Source: an uncultured Deferribacteres bacterium
GTDB lineage: Bacteria > Zhuqueibacterota > JdFR-76 > DREG01
Direction: 5' to 3'
Length of the DNA stretch: 64,000 nucleotides
Assembly: GCA_913009825.1 (NCBI GenBank)
Contig: CAJVYQ010000018.1
Span: 1-64,000 of the forward strand
The notes under the pieces were generated by a model. That model was given only the letters and a program-made list of their open reading frames with translations, did no database searches and was not told the DNA's origin. This document shows positions 34,801-44,390 of this stretch, in pieces. The stretch's first letter is position 1. The number at the start of each line of letters is the position of its first letter. The translations under genes and the position numbers were made by a program.

Positions 34801-37266
34801 ATGAAAAAATTTGTTACGATTTCCATTTTATTAATTTTAACAATTTCATTCTTCATCTCTCCGCTTCAAGCGCAGGATCTTTCCGGTTTGAGTATCTGCA
34901 TCGATCCTGGACATGGGATTAATACGCCCAATCAGGGACCTACCGGTCTGACGGAACATATCATCAATGTCCGCGTAGCTCGTTTTCTTGAGTCTTACCT
35001 TAAATCTGCCAATGTTGATACGGTGATTTTAACGGTTGATGAAAATAGCGTGGAACCGGGATTGTCCGCCCGGGAGGATATTGCTAATCAGAATGGTGTG
35101 GACTGGTTTCATTCCATTCATCATAATGCCTGGAACGGAAAACTGCGCTACACGCTTGTTTTGTACGAGGAAATTCCTTATCAAAAAGTTCCGGAGTGGC
35201 CGGGTGAATCGGATACCATGAGTTATCTGATGGGGTTCAATCTCTGGCAGGGTTATCGCACGACGCATTATTCGGTACGTGGGGACTGGAGTTTTTACGG
35301 CGGGGCTAATGGCGGTTTTAACCTTGGCGTTTTGAATGATTTGCAAATGCCGGGAGAGTTAAGCGAGGCCACATTTCATGATAATCCCGGTGAAGAAGTA
35401 AAATTGCGTAATCTCAATTTTCTCCAATTTGAGGGTCTTGCCCTGTATAAATCTTTTTTGCAATATTATGATGCCGGGAATTGGGGCTTTGCCCCTTTAG
35501 GCGGCATTATTTATAATAAAAAGACCAGCAAACCTATCGACGGGGCAACTGTTGTTCTGCATCCGTCAGAGCAAACATACAAGACTGATAATTATCACAA
35601 CGGATTTTACAGCTTTCCCGAACTGCAGGCAGGGAAATATGTTGTGGAAGTGACGGTACCGGGGTATGAAGCGGGTATTGATTCTATTCAGGTCGCCGAG
35701 AATGAGTTCAACTTTCTGGATTTTTATCTCTATCCGCACGAAGCGCCCATTGTTAAAAATTCACAGCCGGCAGAAATGGACTCTGCTTTTTCCCCTTATG
35801 GCATGATCGAAATTGAATTCAACCGGGAGATGAATACACAATCCGTTAAAGAGGCGCTTTCCGTTGAGCCGGATTTTCCTTACGTGCTTTTATGGAGCCC
35901 GGATCATGAAAAACTGCGCATAGATCCCAAACCGGTTTTGCTTTTTGGTATGCGTTACATTGTAACCATCGATACGATGGCTCACGATATTTTCAATCAC
36001 CCTCTCGATGGCAACGGCGACGGTATCGTCGGCGATCCGTTCCAATTGCAATTTACCACGCAAAAGATCGATTTGTCCCGTCCGCAGGTTTTGGCCACTG
36101 AACCGTTCGATCTGGACTCCAGTGTGGCAATCAGCGAGCTTGTCCGGGTAACTTTCAATAAACCGCTAAATGAGGCCGAATTGACGGAAAATAATATTTA
36201 CATCCGCGGCCCGATGCGCAAAAAGATAAAGATAAATATTTTGATAAATAATACACCTTCCGGACGAAGCATATTGACTCTTGTTCCTCTTGAACCGTTA
36301 ACGCCGGCCACCCGGTATAATGTCACCCTGGTAAAGGCTATAACGGATTCCAATCTGATTGAAATGGAAAAACACTTTCTTTTTCAGTTTTACACGGAAG
36401 AAGTGCAGCACAATTTACTCGTTATTGATAATTTGAACACCGGATTGAACAATTGGAGTGATCCGATGCAGTCGCTCAGGTCACAAAATTTTGATCCGGA
36501 CAGTACATCCTGGCTGCCCGATATCCAACTGCTGCAGGATTCAAGCCGGGTTGCCAGGTTGAACTATTCATTCCACGCCGATGGTTTGCTGGATGTGTCC
36601 CTCACCGGTTATTTGGAACCGTTCCGTGATTTACAAACGGAAGATGAAATCGGCGTTTATCTTTTTGGCGACAGCAGTCTCACCCGGTTCCGGTTTTATT
36701 TTAAGGATTCGGCAGATAGCCTGGAAGCCGGCGCCTGGCATACCATCGATTGGTATGGCTGGAAAGCCGTACATGAAAAAATCGGGATCGATTCGATTTT
36801 TGCTTTTGATGGCGGCACCGGTAGTTTAGACGGCCAGATCAGTCTGGCCGGTTTTCAATTAAAAGGGACAGAGGGTAACGAAGGGGTGTTATTTCTGGAC
36901 GATTTTTATCTGGCCGGTAAATCGATTACATCCATTGAAACCAAAAAAGAAACGACCCGGCCCAAATCCCATATTTTGGTGCAAAGCTACCCCAACCCTT
37001 TTTCCCGCAAACTGAATCACACCGGTGTGTCAATCCTGTTTAAAATTCCCAACGAAATGGGTGGCTCACCGGTGAATGTATCTATTTATAATACGCTGGG
37101 ACAGAAAGTACGTGAATTGGTGAATCAAAAATTACAACCGGGGCAATATGAAAATTTCTGGAACGGCCTGGATGAGTACAATCAGAATGTTCCGGCCGGG
37201 GTTTATTTTTTCCGGGTTCAGGTTGGCAATTTGACTGAAACCCGGCGGCTTATTATTTTAAACTGA
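34801..37266 (+). CDS. Secreted N-acetylmuramoyl-L-alanine amidase-like protein with Ig-like domains and C-terminal sorting domain
   Basis: 821-aa exported protein. Signal peptide 1-24. The amidase_3 domain (30-225) begins SGLSICIDPGHGINTPNQGP (zinc His), then HHNAWN with the metal-binding His near residue 115, and a Glu in LSEATFHDNP. Then a carboxypeptidase-like beta domain (GIIYNKKTSKPIDGATVVLH, about 240-310), two Big_5-type Ig-like domains, and a beta-sandwich region. The C-terminal about 90 residues form a FlgD-like/T9SS-type sorting domain: SYPNPFSRKLNHTGVS and YNTLGQKVRELVNQKLQPGQ. Cleaves peptidoglycan peptides or a related bond. ATG 34801 follows the upstream stop by 7 bases; a TTG two codons upstream is also possible. 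Confidence 0.87.
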   Translation: MKKFVTISILLILTISFFISPLQAQDLSGLSICIDPGHGINTPNQGPTGLTEHIINVRVARFLESYLKSANVDTVILTVDENSVEPGLSAREDIANQNGVDWFHSIHHNAWNGKLRYTLVLYEEIPYQKVPEWPGESDTMSYLMGFNLWQGYRTTHYSVRGDWSFYGGANGGFNLGVLNDLQMPGELSEATFHDNPGEEVKLRNLNFLQFEGLALYKSFLQYYDAGNWGFAPLGGIIYNKKTSKPIDGATVVLHPSEQTYKTDNYHNGFYSFPELQAGKYVVEVTVPGYEAGIDSIQVAENEFNFLDFYLYPHEAPIVKNSQPAEMDSAFSPYGMIEIEFNREMNTQSVKEALSVEPDFPYVLLWSPDHEKLRIDPKPVLLFGMRYIVTIDTMAHDIFNHPLDGNGDGIVGDPFQLQFTTQKIDLSRPQVLATEPFDLDSSVAISELVRVTFNKPLNEAELTENNIYIRGPMRKKIKINILINNTPSGRSILTLVPLEPLTPATRYNVTLVKAITDSNLIEMEKHFLFQFYTEEVQHNLLVIDNLNTGLNNWSDPMQSLRSQNFDPDSTSWLPDIQLLQDSSRVARLNYSFHADGLLDVSLTGYLEPFRDLQTEDEIGVYLFGDSSLTRFRFYFKDSADSLEAGAWHTIDWYGWKAVHEKIGIDSIFAFDGGTGSLDGQISLAGFQLKGTEGNEGVLFLDDFYLAGKSITSIETKKETTRPKSHILVQSYPNPFSRKLNHTGVSILFKIPNEMGGSPVNVSIYNTLGQKVRELVNQKLQPGQYENFWNGLDEYNQNVPAGVYFFRVQVGNLTETRRLIILN

Positions 37267-37523
37267 TACTTCTTCGTTTATTATCATCACCGTGCAAATC
37301 TCACTTTTCGTCAGAAATGATCTGCAAATTTTTACACACAATTTCTGCCATATCGGAATATTTCTCTGCAAAAATGACATACACCACAAATATTGGATCT
37401 TGTTGCTAATTTGAGTTGTGTAGCGTAACAGCTTGATATTGAATGAATTATCTTTAACAAGTCCGGTGTTTGAAAAAAAATGGCATGTATCTTGCAATTT
37501 CACGTTACGAAATTAAAATTAAA

Positions 37524-37640
37524 CCTGAATTGAGCGATTCTTTTGTTTTTAAGTTTGTTACTGTTACCAAGCGGGTTTATGGTTTTAGTGTAAATTCTGT
37601 TGGCGATTCAGCGAATCGCCCTACAATCGCTTAATTCAGG
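37524..37640. mobile_element. Family B MITE-like element in the hsp20 upstream region
   Basis: 117 bases from CCTGAATTGAGCGATTC to AATCGCTTAATTCAGG (one mismatch). The interior contains GGCGATTCAGCGAATCGCC. It ends 43 bases before the hsp20 ATG, so it may carry or affect that gene's promoter. Confidence 0.7.
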
Positions 37641-37683
37641 TTAAAGTAAGTTTAACTATAAAATTAAAAAGGAGGGCTTAAAA

Positions 37684-38133
37684 ATGACGCTGATGAAATG
37701 GAAACCTTCACGCAATTGGTTAAGTTTGCGGGACGAAATGGACCGGTTTTTTGATGATTTTTTAGGGGGTGAATTGGATCGGTTTCCGGCTGGTTTTGAG
37801 TCCAACTGGACTCCCAGTGTAGATTTACTGGAAACGGACGATGAACTGGTGGCAAAGGTAGAGCTTCCGGGAATGGATAAGAAAGATATCAATATTTCGG
37901 TACAGGATAATGTGTTGATGATCCGCGGAACCAAGAACCAGGAAAAAGAAGATAAAAATGAGAATTATCATCGGATTGAAAGAAGTTTTGGTTCCTTTCA
38001 AAGATCGTTAAGTCTGCCGGCACCGGTTGATGTGAAAAAAGTAAAAGCCAGTTATAAGGATGGCGTGTTAAAAGTTGCGCTTCCTAAAGTTCCGGAAGCC
38101 AAGGCCAAAGAGATCCCAATTACGGTAGAATAA
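37684..38133 (+). CDS. Small heat shock protein, Hsp20/alpha-crystallin family
   Basis: 149-aa ATP-independent holdase chaperone. N-terminal arm LMKWKPSRNWLSLRDEMDRF, then the alpha-crystallin domain (about 45-140) with DLLETDDELVAKVELPGMDK and KDINISVQDNVLMIRG, and the C-terminal GVLKVALPKVPEAK followed by the IPITVE tail that carries an I-x-I/V motif. Strong ribosome site AAGGAGGG. Its own strong terminator follows 15 bases after the stop, so it is a single-gene unit. Confidence 0.93.
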   Translation: MTLMKWKPSRNWLSLRDEMDRFFDDFLGGELDRFPAGFESNWTPSVDLLETDDELVAKVELPGMDKKDINISVQDNVLMIRGTKNQEKEDKNENYHRIERSFGSFQRSLSLPAPVDVKKVKASYKDGVLKVALPKVPEAKAKEIPITVE

Positions 38134-38147
38134 TGAGAGAAAAGTTG

Positions 38148-38177
38148 CGGGCGTCTGATCAGACGCCCGTATTTTTT
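38148..38177 (+). terminator. Rho-independent terminator of hsp20
   Basis: CGGGCGTCTGATCAGACGCCCG is a perfect self-complementary stem followed by TATTTTTT, 15 bases after the hsp20 stop. Confidence 0.88.
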
Positions 38178-38293
38178 ACGATGAATATTTGTTGAAAGGG
38201 ATCTGAATCCTAACATATTAAAAATGATTCTGTTGGATGAATAAACTTCCAAAGTTTTTTATTGGAATTTCAGAACTCCTGACCCATCTTCAA

Positions 38294-38500
38294 TCAAGAT
38301 GTCGCGAATTTGTAAAATAGTTGCAAATTTTTACCGGGGAATTTAGTTTTTGTTTCATTTAATAGCTGACATATTTGCCTGGCTGCATTATTGTCCCGCG
38401 GATTAGATAGAGAAAATAATTCCACGGTAAGTGTTTCATTTTTATAATCGGGGATTATGTTTGCTTTTGTTTTTATCAGGCTTTTAGCTAATGCTCCCAT
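38294..38500 (-). pseudogene. Short gene fragment, possible C-terminus of a transposase
   Basis: 68-codon frame reading TVELFSLSNPRDNNAARQIC and LLNETKTKFPGKNLQLFYK. The frame is open upstream to the edge of the family A element at 38515-38963, where it stops in the terminal repeat. The NPRDN---ICxLLNETxTxFPGxNLxLxYK pattern gives a weak impression of the C-terminal tail of an uncharacterised transposase family, but I cannot name it. Without a start or ribosome site of its own it is most likely the 3' piece of a gene broken by the neighbouring element. Confidence 0.4.
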
Positions 38501-38514
38501 TTCTTTTGTTTTTT

Positions 38515-38963
38515 GTAACTACTCAGCACATCCAGAAAAAAGTGGCCGGCCCTGAAAGACTTTAGTTAATGATTCCGGCACCTCATCAATCTTGACATAA
38601 TTAGATGTAGTGTGAAGCCTTGGTGGCAATTGTATCAGTTGCTTCTCTTTCCAGGCGTAATAAAAGCTCACGACACGCCATCTCTTTATATTGCCCGTTA
38701 GATTGCCGCCGATCCCATTTTTGACATAATTTGCGTGAAATCGCTGATCGACCTAATCTCCAATATTGTTCAACTGTGGCTCGGATAAAGGCTAAAACAT
38801 CTTCTGTGATGTGGCGATTTCTAATCTTTAGTTCATTCATTGATGATTTCTATATCTTCATATTCCATAATTATATCCTGATATGAATATATGAATTCAA
38901 TTAAGATGACGTCGATTTTTAAAAAATTTTCAAAGAATTAATTTAAACGTGCTGAGTAGTTAC
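38515..38963. mobile_element. Family A element carrying a DUF4338/DruA-like gene fragment
   Basis: 449 bases between GTAACTACTCAGCAC and the perfect inverse GTGCTGAGTAGTTAC. Longest complete family A element in the window, and the only one with coding sequence: on the minus strand a leader of about 120 bases is followed by the 5' part of a DUF4338-like gene that ends at a stop codon formed inside the terminal repeat. It abuts the composite block at 38981. Confidence 0.75.
38519..38840 (-). pseudogene. DUF4338 (DruA-like) gene fragment
   Basis: From ATG 38840 the frame reads MNELKIRNRHITEDVLAFIR, then VEQYWRLGRSAISRKLCQKW, then QSNGQYKEMACRELLLRLER. This is the pattern I recall at the start of DUF4338 (DruA) proteins, which have a K-M-A-C-R-x-LLLRLE stretch. 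A one-base frameshift near 38650 follows, after which the other frame continues KQLIQLPPRLHTTSNYVKID and then runs to TAG at 38519-38521 within the terminal repeat. The family's C-terminal two thirds are missing. Cannot be functional. Identification is from memory. Confidence 0.6.
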
Positions 38964-38980
38964 TAAATAATACAAATTAT

Positions 38981-39330
38981 GTAACTATTCAGGTTGCCCG
39001 CTAATATCGCTGAAAAACGCGAATCGTTCACTATTTTGTCCTATTCGTATGATTTTCGTGTAATTCGCGTGCTGAACAGGCAGACGATTTTTTCAATTTC
39101 TCTGCGCCCTCCGCGTCTCTGTGTTAAATAAATAGGCGCTTTAAAACGCAGAGACGCAGAGAGCGCAAAGGAAGCGGATTTGTTCAAAAAACTAAAGTGT
39201 TACGGTATTGTCACTACTCAGGCAGCCCGCGAAAGACTCAAAAAAAAAACAGGAAAAAAGTTAGATGAGATCATTCGATTGTTTCGTGTGTTTTCTGCTT
39301 GTGTCAGACAGACGTGAGCTGAATAGTTAC
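38981..39330. repeat. Composite family A block, right arm of a 7.4-kb inverted repeat
   Basis: 350 bases from GTAACTATTCAGGTTGCCCG to GTGAGCTGAATAGTTAC, the inverse of the block at 31275-31621. The same order of family A half, CTCTGCG/CGCAGAG hairpin, spacer and second family A element is present, reversed. Confidence 0.8.
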
Positions 39331-39469
39331 CAGATTATGATGAACTCGTAGAGAGTCATAAATCATTCTAAATAATTAGTAATAAGTATGATAGGCAAGA
39401 ATAACTATTGCATTTAGTGATAAAAGCACTTATCTTATCTTCATATAAAACAGAAGGATAAGATAAAAG

Positions 39470-40027
39470 ATGGTAGAGAATAAAAAACGTGACAATTCAT
39501 GTTTCCCAGGTATGGAATCCTGGAGTAGTATTTTAAATGAATGAAAGATCAAACTTCTCAAAAGTTCGTAGGCCGGAGTGTTTCGAGATCATCTTTTAGA
39601 GACCTTGCCGATATATGCGGTCAGTCTCCATTTCTCAAAAACGATGGACCTTCCGAAAGAATTGGTTACGGTGGTTGAAGCGTGCGTATTTCAACAAGTG
39701 TTTGATCTAACCGACATCGAGACGCGAGATCAATTGGCATTTAATGAACAATGGCATTATGCATTAGAAAGTTTTAATCCAAAGGATCATGTTATATCAC
39801 TCAAGATATTGTGGAGTATGCGAAATTTTTTGGTTAGTGACAACCTGGCAAAGGAGACATTTTCAAAATCAGCCGATAAGTTGACGGACGTATATCATGT
39901 AGCTACATGTTTACAACGTCTTGATTCGGTTTATATTCAATCCAACATGGCTCAATTAGGGCGTGTACGTTTATTAAGTTGTACGATAACCGGATTTTTA
40001 AAGAACATAGCTTTGCAAATTAATTAA
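39470..40027 (+). pseudogene. Transposase remnant (DUF772-type N-terminus)
   Basis: ATG 39470 starts a frame (MVENKKRDNSCFPGMESWSS) that stops at about 39544. A second frame from about 39578 reads FRDHLLETLPIYAVSLHFSK, FQQVFDLTDIETRDQLAFNE and QWHYALESFNP, then RLDSVYIQSNMAQLGRVRLL. The FDLTDxET--QLAFNxQWHYAL and QRLDSxxIxSNMxxLGR motifs are typical of the first third of DUF772-containing transposases (IS1182/ISNCY-like). The catalytic DDE core is missing. Two frame breaks and truncation make this a dead insertion sequence. Confidence 0.7.
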
Positions 40028-40097
40028 AAAGTTAGAAAAAAGGTTTACTTTTTATTAATTTGTTGAGTGAGTGGGAAAGGCTAAGGAGAAAAGAATA

Positions 40098-40237
40098 ATG
40101 TCATATAAAGACTTCACCGAAATGCCGGTTTGGAAAAAAGCAATTATGAGATAGTTAGCCAAATATTAACCTCCTGTGCCTTAAAATATATATCAAAGGA
40201 AGAGGGAAAAGAAATGTTGGCAATACAATGTAGTTAA
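40098..40237 (+). pseudogene. Four-helix-bundle (23S rRNA IVP-like) gene remnant
   Basis: ATG 40098 gives MSYKDFTEMPVWKKA followed by an early stop. In another frame, after an apparent deletion, the sequence reads LKYISKEEGKEMLAI and stops at 40235. Both ends match the well-known small four-helix-bundle protein family (S23/intervening-sequence protein, about 120 aa), whose middle is missing here. Identification by pattern memory. Confidence 0.5.
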
Positions 40238-40307
40238 ATCCATATAACTTTGAAATTTCGGTACATTTAAATATGGAGAAAGTTATGGTAAAAACATTTT
40301 TCCTTAT

Positions 40308-42139
40308 TCTGCAACTACTATTGTGGACAGCACCGATGTTGCCCGCGGCGTGCAGATTGCGCTGGGCCAGCCGTCGCTGGTCACCCAGGCAGAGAGGTGC
40401 AAAAACAAATTATCAATCTTTATCACGAGGCAGGCTTTAAAGTTCAATGGATAATTCAATTGATGTATGATCACGACTTCGGTTGGGCAAACCCACGACC
40501 CGTAGCGTATTATGACAGATGGAAACAGGAGTTTCGCGAGAAAATTACCGTCAGGGAAGCAGGGTTTCTCGACAGTTTGGGAGTAGAAATGATTCTCTTT
40601 TCGGATGTCTTGCCAGTTTTTGTCGACAGCAGCAACAACATGAATATCACCCTGCCCCTTGCTAATCAGGTCATAAATGAATTCAGGCAAAACTATTCCG
40701 GGACCGTCGGTTCGTTCGAACTGCTTTTTGGCCCACCGGAAGACTCTCCTGATTTTGAACAAATATTTAATCACAGCATCATTGATTTCGGCCAGACTGA
40801 ATTTTACAAACAACTGTATCAGAACTTCGATTATGTCGAGATTTCTTTTCAGCCCAACATCACCCGATTGAATGATCCGTCGGTCGAGCAGCTCCGGAAT
40901 CAATTTGAAGTCATTCTGCACGACTATGTCAAGCCACTCTTCGATGTGGTCCAGAAGCCTTTATATTTAGAGACCATTTTTCCCAGTTATGATGGCGCTA
41001 ATATAAACACTTCACGGGTGTTTACCTTCTTTTTCTCGACTGACATCACTATCGACATCACCGATTCCACCGGCATTGTTCCAGGTGCGAGCTTTGGTGG
41101 AAATCTGGCCTGGGGTGACTATAACAACGATGGATATCTGGATATCTATATGACCCGCGGTGATTTCATGTCTGCCAACCTCTACAAAAATAACGGCAGC
41201 GGCACCTTTACAGATGTCACGATCTCGGCTGGCGTGGGGTTGCAAAAAGCAAACGCCGTGGCCTGGGCCGATGTCGACAACGATGGTGATCTCGATCTGT
41301 TTGTCACGCGCCCAGCCGTGATAGATTCTCCTTATGTGCTGTTCAGAAACAACGGCGACGGTACGTTCACGGATATTGCGTTACTCGCTAATATGGTTCG
41401 TGACTCCTGGTTTCCTGGAAATGATGGAGCAACACCAGGGCAAGGGGCTGCCTGGAGTGACTTCAACAACGATGGTAGGGTCGATCTTTTCGTCGCTAAC
41501 AATACGCCGCCGGATTTTCTGTTTGAGAACCGCGGCAACGGCGCGGGGAATCATTATCTAACGATCAAACTGATTGGCAAAGAGAGCAATCGTTCAGCCA
41601 TCGGTGCACGTGTTAAAATAGAAGCTGGCGGCATCAAGCAAATTCGTGGAGTCGAAGGGGGCGCCAACACCTCGCAAAACAGCCTGCCGGTGGAATTCGG
41701 TTTGGGCCAGGCGCATCAGGTGGATAAAATCGCTATTCGCTGGCCGTCGGGACTGGAAGAGTCCACAGTTCGTTCGGTGGCAGCAGACCAAATTATAACC
41801 ATTACTGAAGGCGCTGTGAATGTGGTGGGAGTGGCAGAAGACGCCGACTCCGGTGTGCCGGAAAAATTTCGCTTATTTCAGAACTACCCGAATCCGTTTA
41901 ATCCTGCTACCACTGTCCAATATCAAATACCGCAAGCCGGGTATGTGATCTTAAAAATCTACAATTTGACCGGGCAGGAAGTGCAGACGCTGGTGGACGA
42001 AGTCAAACAGTCCGGTATTTACAAAATTACCTGGGATGGGAAAAACCGTCAAGGCCGAACTGTCGGCACAGGTATGTATGTAATTCGGATGAAGGCTGGT
42101 GAATTTACTAAGAGTAAAAAGATCGTACTTTTAAAATAG
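40308..42139 (+). pseudogene. Truncated FG-GAP/VCBS-ASPIC surface protein with C-terminal sorting domain
   Basis: The long open frame (40397-42139, GTG start) has no signal peptide. Upstream, another frame (40308-about 40396) reads TIVDSTDVARGVQIALGQPS and then VTQAE, which joins the long frame by a one-base shift, so the 5' part of a larger gene is gone. Residues about 1-205 look like part of a TIM-barrel domain. They switch abruptly near residue 212 to FG-GAP repeats (GDYNNDGYLDIYMTRG, ADVDNDGDLDLFVTRP, SDFNNDGRVDLFVANN), then an ASPIC/UnbV domain (IRWPSGLEESTVR), and a complete sorting domain: YPNPFNPATTVQYQIP and WDGKNRQGRTVGTGMYVIRM. Probably a fusion made by deletion. It might still be transcribed but cannot be secreted normally. 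Confidence 0.65.
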
Positions 42140-42336
42140 GCTGTTCAGCATCTGGAAGATAAGACAAAATAAATCCTGGGACGGATAACAAAAGGTTCAT
42201 CGTGGCCAAACCGCTATGCTTCTGTCGTAGTTCGGTGGTTGAATTTACAGTTTGATGCATTGTATCTGTTCTGTGTAAGCGCTTTGGCAGGTTACCCTTA
42301 GCGTTACTTTACAAACAAATCCAATTCGGAGGAACC

Positions 42337-43188
42337 ATGGATAAAAAAAAAGTAATGGTCATCGGCGCGGGAACCATGGGGAACGGTATCGCCCATGTTT
42401 TTGCCCAAAATGGATATATGGTTCATTTGGTAGATATTAAACAGGAATTTTTAGACCGGGCAATGAACGCCATCAGTAAAAATCTTGACCGGCAGGTTAA
42501 AAAAGAGATCATCACTCCGGCGGGAAAGGAAGCAGCATTGGCGCGTATCGACACGGAAACAGATTTTAGCGCCGGTAAGGATGCGTTTCTCTTTGTGGAA
42601 GCGGTGCCGGAAAATGCCGACTTAAAAATTGATCTTTTTAAAAAATTGGATCAGACAGCGGGACCAGATGCCATTTTAGCTTCTAACACGTCTTCCATTT
42701 CTATCACGGAATTAGCCGCGGTTACCGGGCGGCCTGAGAAAGTGATCGGCATGCATTTTATGAATCCGGTGCCGGTGATGAAGTTGATCGAAGTGATCCG
42801 CGGTTTGAGCACGTCGGATGCAACGTATCGGCAAATCATGGAAATCAGCAAAACCCTGGGCAAAGTTCCTGTGGAAGTGCATGATTATCCAGGATTCATT
42901 GCCAACCGGGTTTTAATGCCCATGATCAACGAAGCTATTTTCTGTTTGATGGAGGGTGTTGCCTCCGAAGAAGCAATCGATACGGTGATGAAACTGGGAA
43001 TGAATCACCCCATGGGCCCCCTGGCGCTGGCGGATTTCATCGGCCTGGATGTGTGTCTGCATATTCTGAAGGTTCTTCATGAAGGTCTGGGCGATCCCAA
43101 ATACCGTCCCTGTCCTCTGCTGAAAAAAATGGTGGCCGCCGGGCACCTGGGACGCAAAACCGGGAAAGGTTTTTACGATTACAAATAA
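42337..43188 (+). CDS. hbd: 3-hydroxybutyryl-CoA dehydrogenase
   Basis: 283-aa NAD(P)-dependent dehydrogenase that oxidises 3-hydroxybutyryl-CoA or reduces acetoacetyl-CoA in short-chain acyl-CoA metabolism. NAD-binding motif [20 protein letters not shown] at residues 6-25. The catalytic His-Glu region is [20 protein letters not shown] (near residue 140), and [19 protein letters not shown] (near 184) follows. The C-terminus [15 protein letters not shown] is characteristic. Single domain, family-normal length. Strong ribosome site GGAGGAACC; the acyl-CoA dehydrogenase gene follows after 14 bases, so the two form an operon for a butyrate/crotonyl-type pathway. Direction in vivo is not evident. 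Confidence 0.93.
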   Translation: MDKKKVMVIGAGTMGNGIAHVFAQNGYMVHLVDIKQEFLDRAMNAISKNLDRQVKKEIITPAGKEAALARIDTETDFSAGKDAFLFVEAVPENADLKIDLFKKLDQTAGPDAILASNTSSISITELAAVTGRPEKVIGMHFMNPVPVMKLIEVIRGLSTSDATYRQIMEISKTLGKVPVEVHDYPGFIANRVLMPMINEAIFCLMEGVASEEAIDTVMKLGMNHPMGPLALADFIGLDVCLHILKVLHEGLGDPKYRPCPLLKKMVAAGHLGRKTGKGFYDYK

Positions 43189-43202
43189 AAAAAGAGGTAA
43201 AT

Positions 43203-44345
43203 ATGGATTTCGAGTTAACCGAAGAACAGAAAATGGTGCAACAAACCGCCCGTTCCTTTGCGCAGGAAGTTTTAGCAAAAACCGTTGCCGAACGGGATGC
43301 GGAAGAAAGATTTCCGTATGATGAAGTGAAACAGATGGCCGAATTAGGTTTTATGGGAATTGCCGTTCCGGAAGAATATAACGGCTCCGGTCTGGATATT
43401 GTCAGCTACGCAGTGATGATAGAAGAGCTGGCAAAAGTGGATGCGTCAGCGGCCGTTGTGGTTTCTGTGAACAATTCGCTTGTTTGTGATATTTTACTTA
43501 AATTTGCCGACGATGAACAAAAGGAGAAATATCTCAAACCGCTGGCGAGCGGCCAAAAATTGGGCGCGTTTGCTCTTTCCGAAGCAGAGGCCGGCTCCGA
43601 TCCGGGGGGTCTGATCTGCACCGCCGGGAAGGTAGGCAATGAATATATTTTGAACGGAACTAAAAATTTCACCACCAACGGCTCAACGGCGGATGTAGTT
43701 ATTGTTTTTGCAACCATTAATAAAGAGATCGGCCATAAAGGAATTTGTGCTTTCATCGTTGAAAAAGGAACCCCGGGATTTCGTGTGTCTAAAAAGGAGA
43801 AAAAAATGGGCATCCGTAGCTCGGATACCTGCGAACTAACCTTTGAAGATTGTCATATTCCGGCGGAAAATTTGTTGTTTCAGGAAGGCAAGGGACTGAA
43901 AATTGCCTTAACGGCGCTGGATAGCGGCAGGATCGGTATTGCTTCACAAGCCATTGGTATCGCTCAGGCTTCTCTGGACACAGCTCTTGCCTACGCCAAA
44001 GAACGGAAACAATTTGGTAAAGCCATCAGCGAATTTCAGGCAACTCAGTTTAAATTTGCCGATTTGGCCACGGAAATAGATGCAGCCCGCCTGTTGATCT
44101 ATCGGGCCGCTGCGTTGAAAGATGCGGGCAAAAAGTTTGAACGGGAAGCGGCAATGGCCAAATTAAAGGCTTCCCAAATTGCCGTCCGGGCTTCCGACGA
44201 AGCGGTTCAAATATTGGGTGGGTACGGTTACATTACAGATTTTCCTGTGGAAAGATATTTCCGGGACGCAAAAATAACGGAATTGTACGAAGGGACAAGC
44301 GAAATCCAAAAATTAGTGATCGCCCGGCAGCTTCTGCGCGAATAG
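43203..44345 (+). CDS. Acyl-CoA dehydrogenase (short-chain/butyryl-CoA type)
   Basis: 380-aa FAD-dependent enzyme that introduces the alpha-beta double bond in acyl-CoA (or, with electron-transfer flavoprotein, reduces crotonyl-CoA). N-terminal MDFELTEEQKMVQQTARSFA, FAD-contacting LGAFALSEAEAGSDPGG (near 120-136), SSDTCELTFEDCHIPAENLL, and the C-terminal QILGGYGYITDFPVERYFRD and ITELYEGTSEIQKLVIARQL with the catalytic base Glu in YEGTSE. Length and motifs match Bcd-like short-chain dehydrogenases. Ribosome site AGAGG before ATG 43203. No etfAB genes are visible in the window. Confidence 0.93.
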   Translation: MDFELTEEQKMVQQTARSFAQEVLAKTVAERDAEERFPYDEVKQMAELGFMGIAVPEEYNGSGLDIVSYAVMIEELAKVDASAAVVVSVNNSLVCDILLKFADDEQKEKYLKPLASGQKLGAFALSEAEAGSDPGGLICTAGKVGNEYILNGTKNFTTNGSTADVVIVFATINKEIGHKGICAFIVEKGTPGFRVSKKEKKMGIRSSDTCELTFEDCHIPAENLLFQEGKGLKIALTALDSGRIGIASQAIGIAQASLDTALAYAKERKQFGKAISEFQATQFKFADLATEIDAARLLIYRAAALKDAGKKFEREAAMAKLKASQIAVRASDEAVQILGGYGYITDFPVERYFRDAKITELYEGTSEIQKLVIARQLLRE

Positions 44346-44390
44346 GCCGGCGCACATTTTGACGGAGTATCCTGCCCGGGTTTTTGTAAT

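Noticed and set aside
38515-38963. Functional Druantia defence system
   Set aside because: Only a frameshifted N-terminal piece of a DUF4338-like gene is present, with none of the other Druantia genes, so it cannot be a defence system.
40304-40921. Leftward frame of 205 codons antisense to the truncated surface protein
   Set aside because: Antisense shadow of the FG-GAP gene with no independent evidence.
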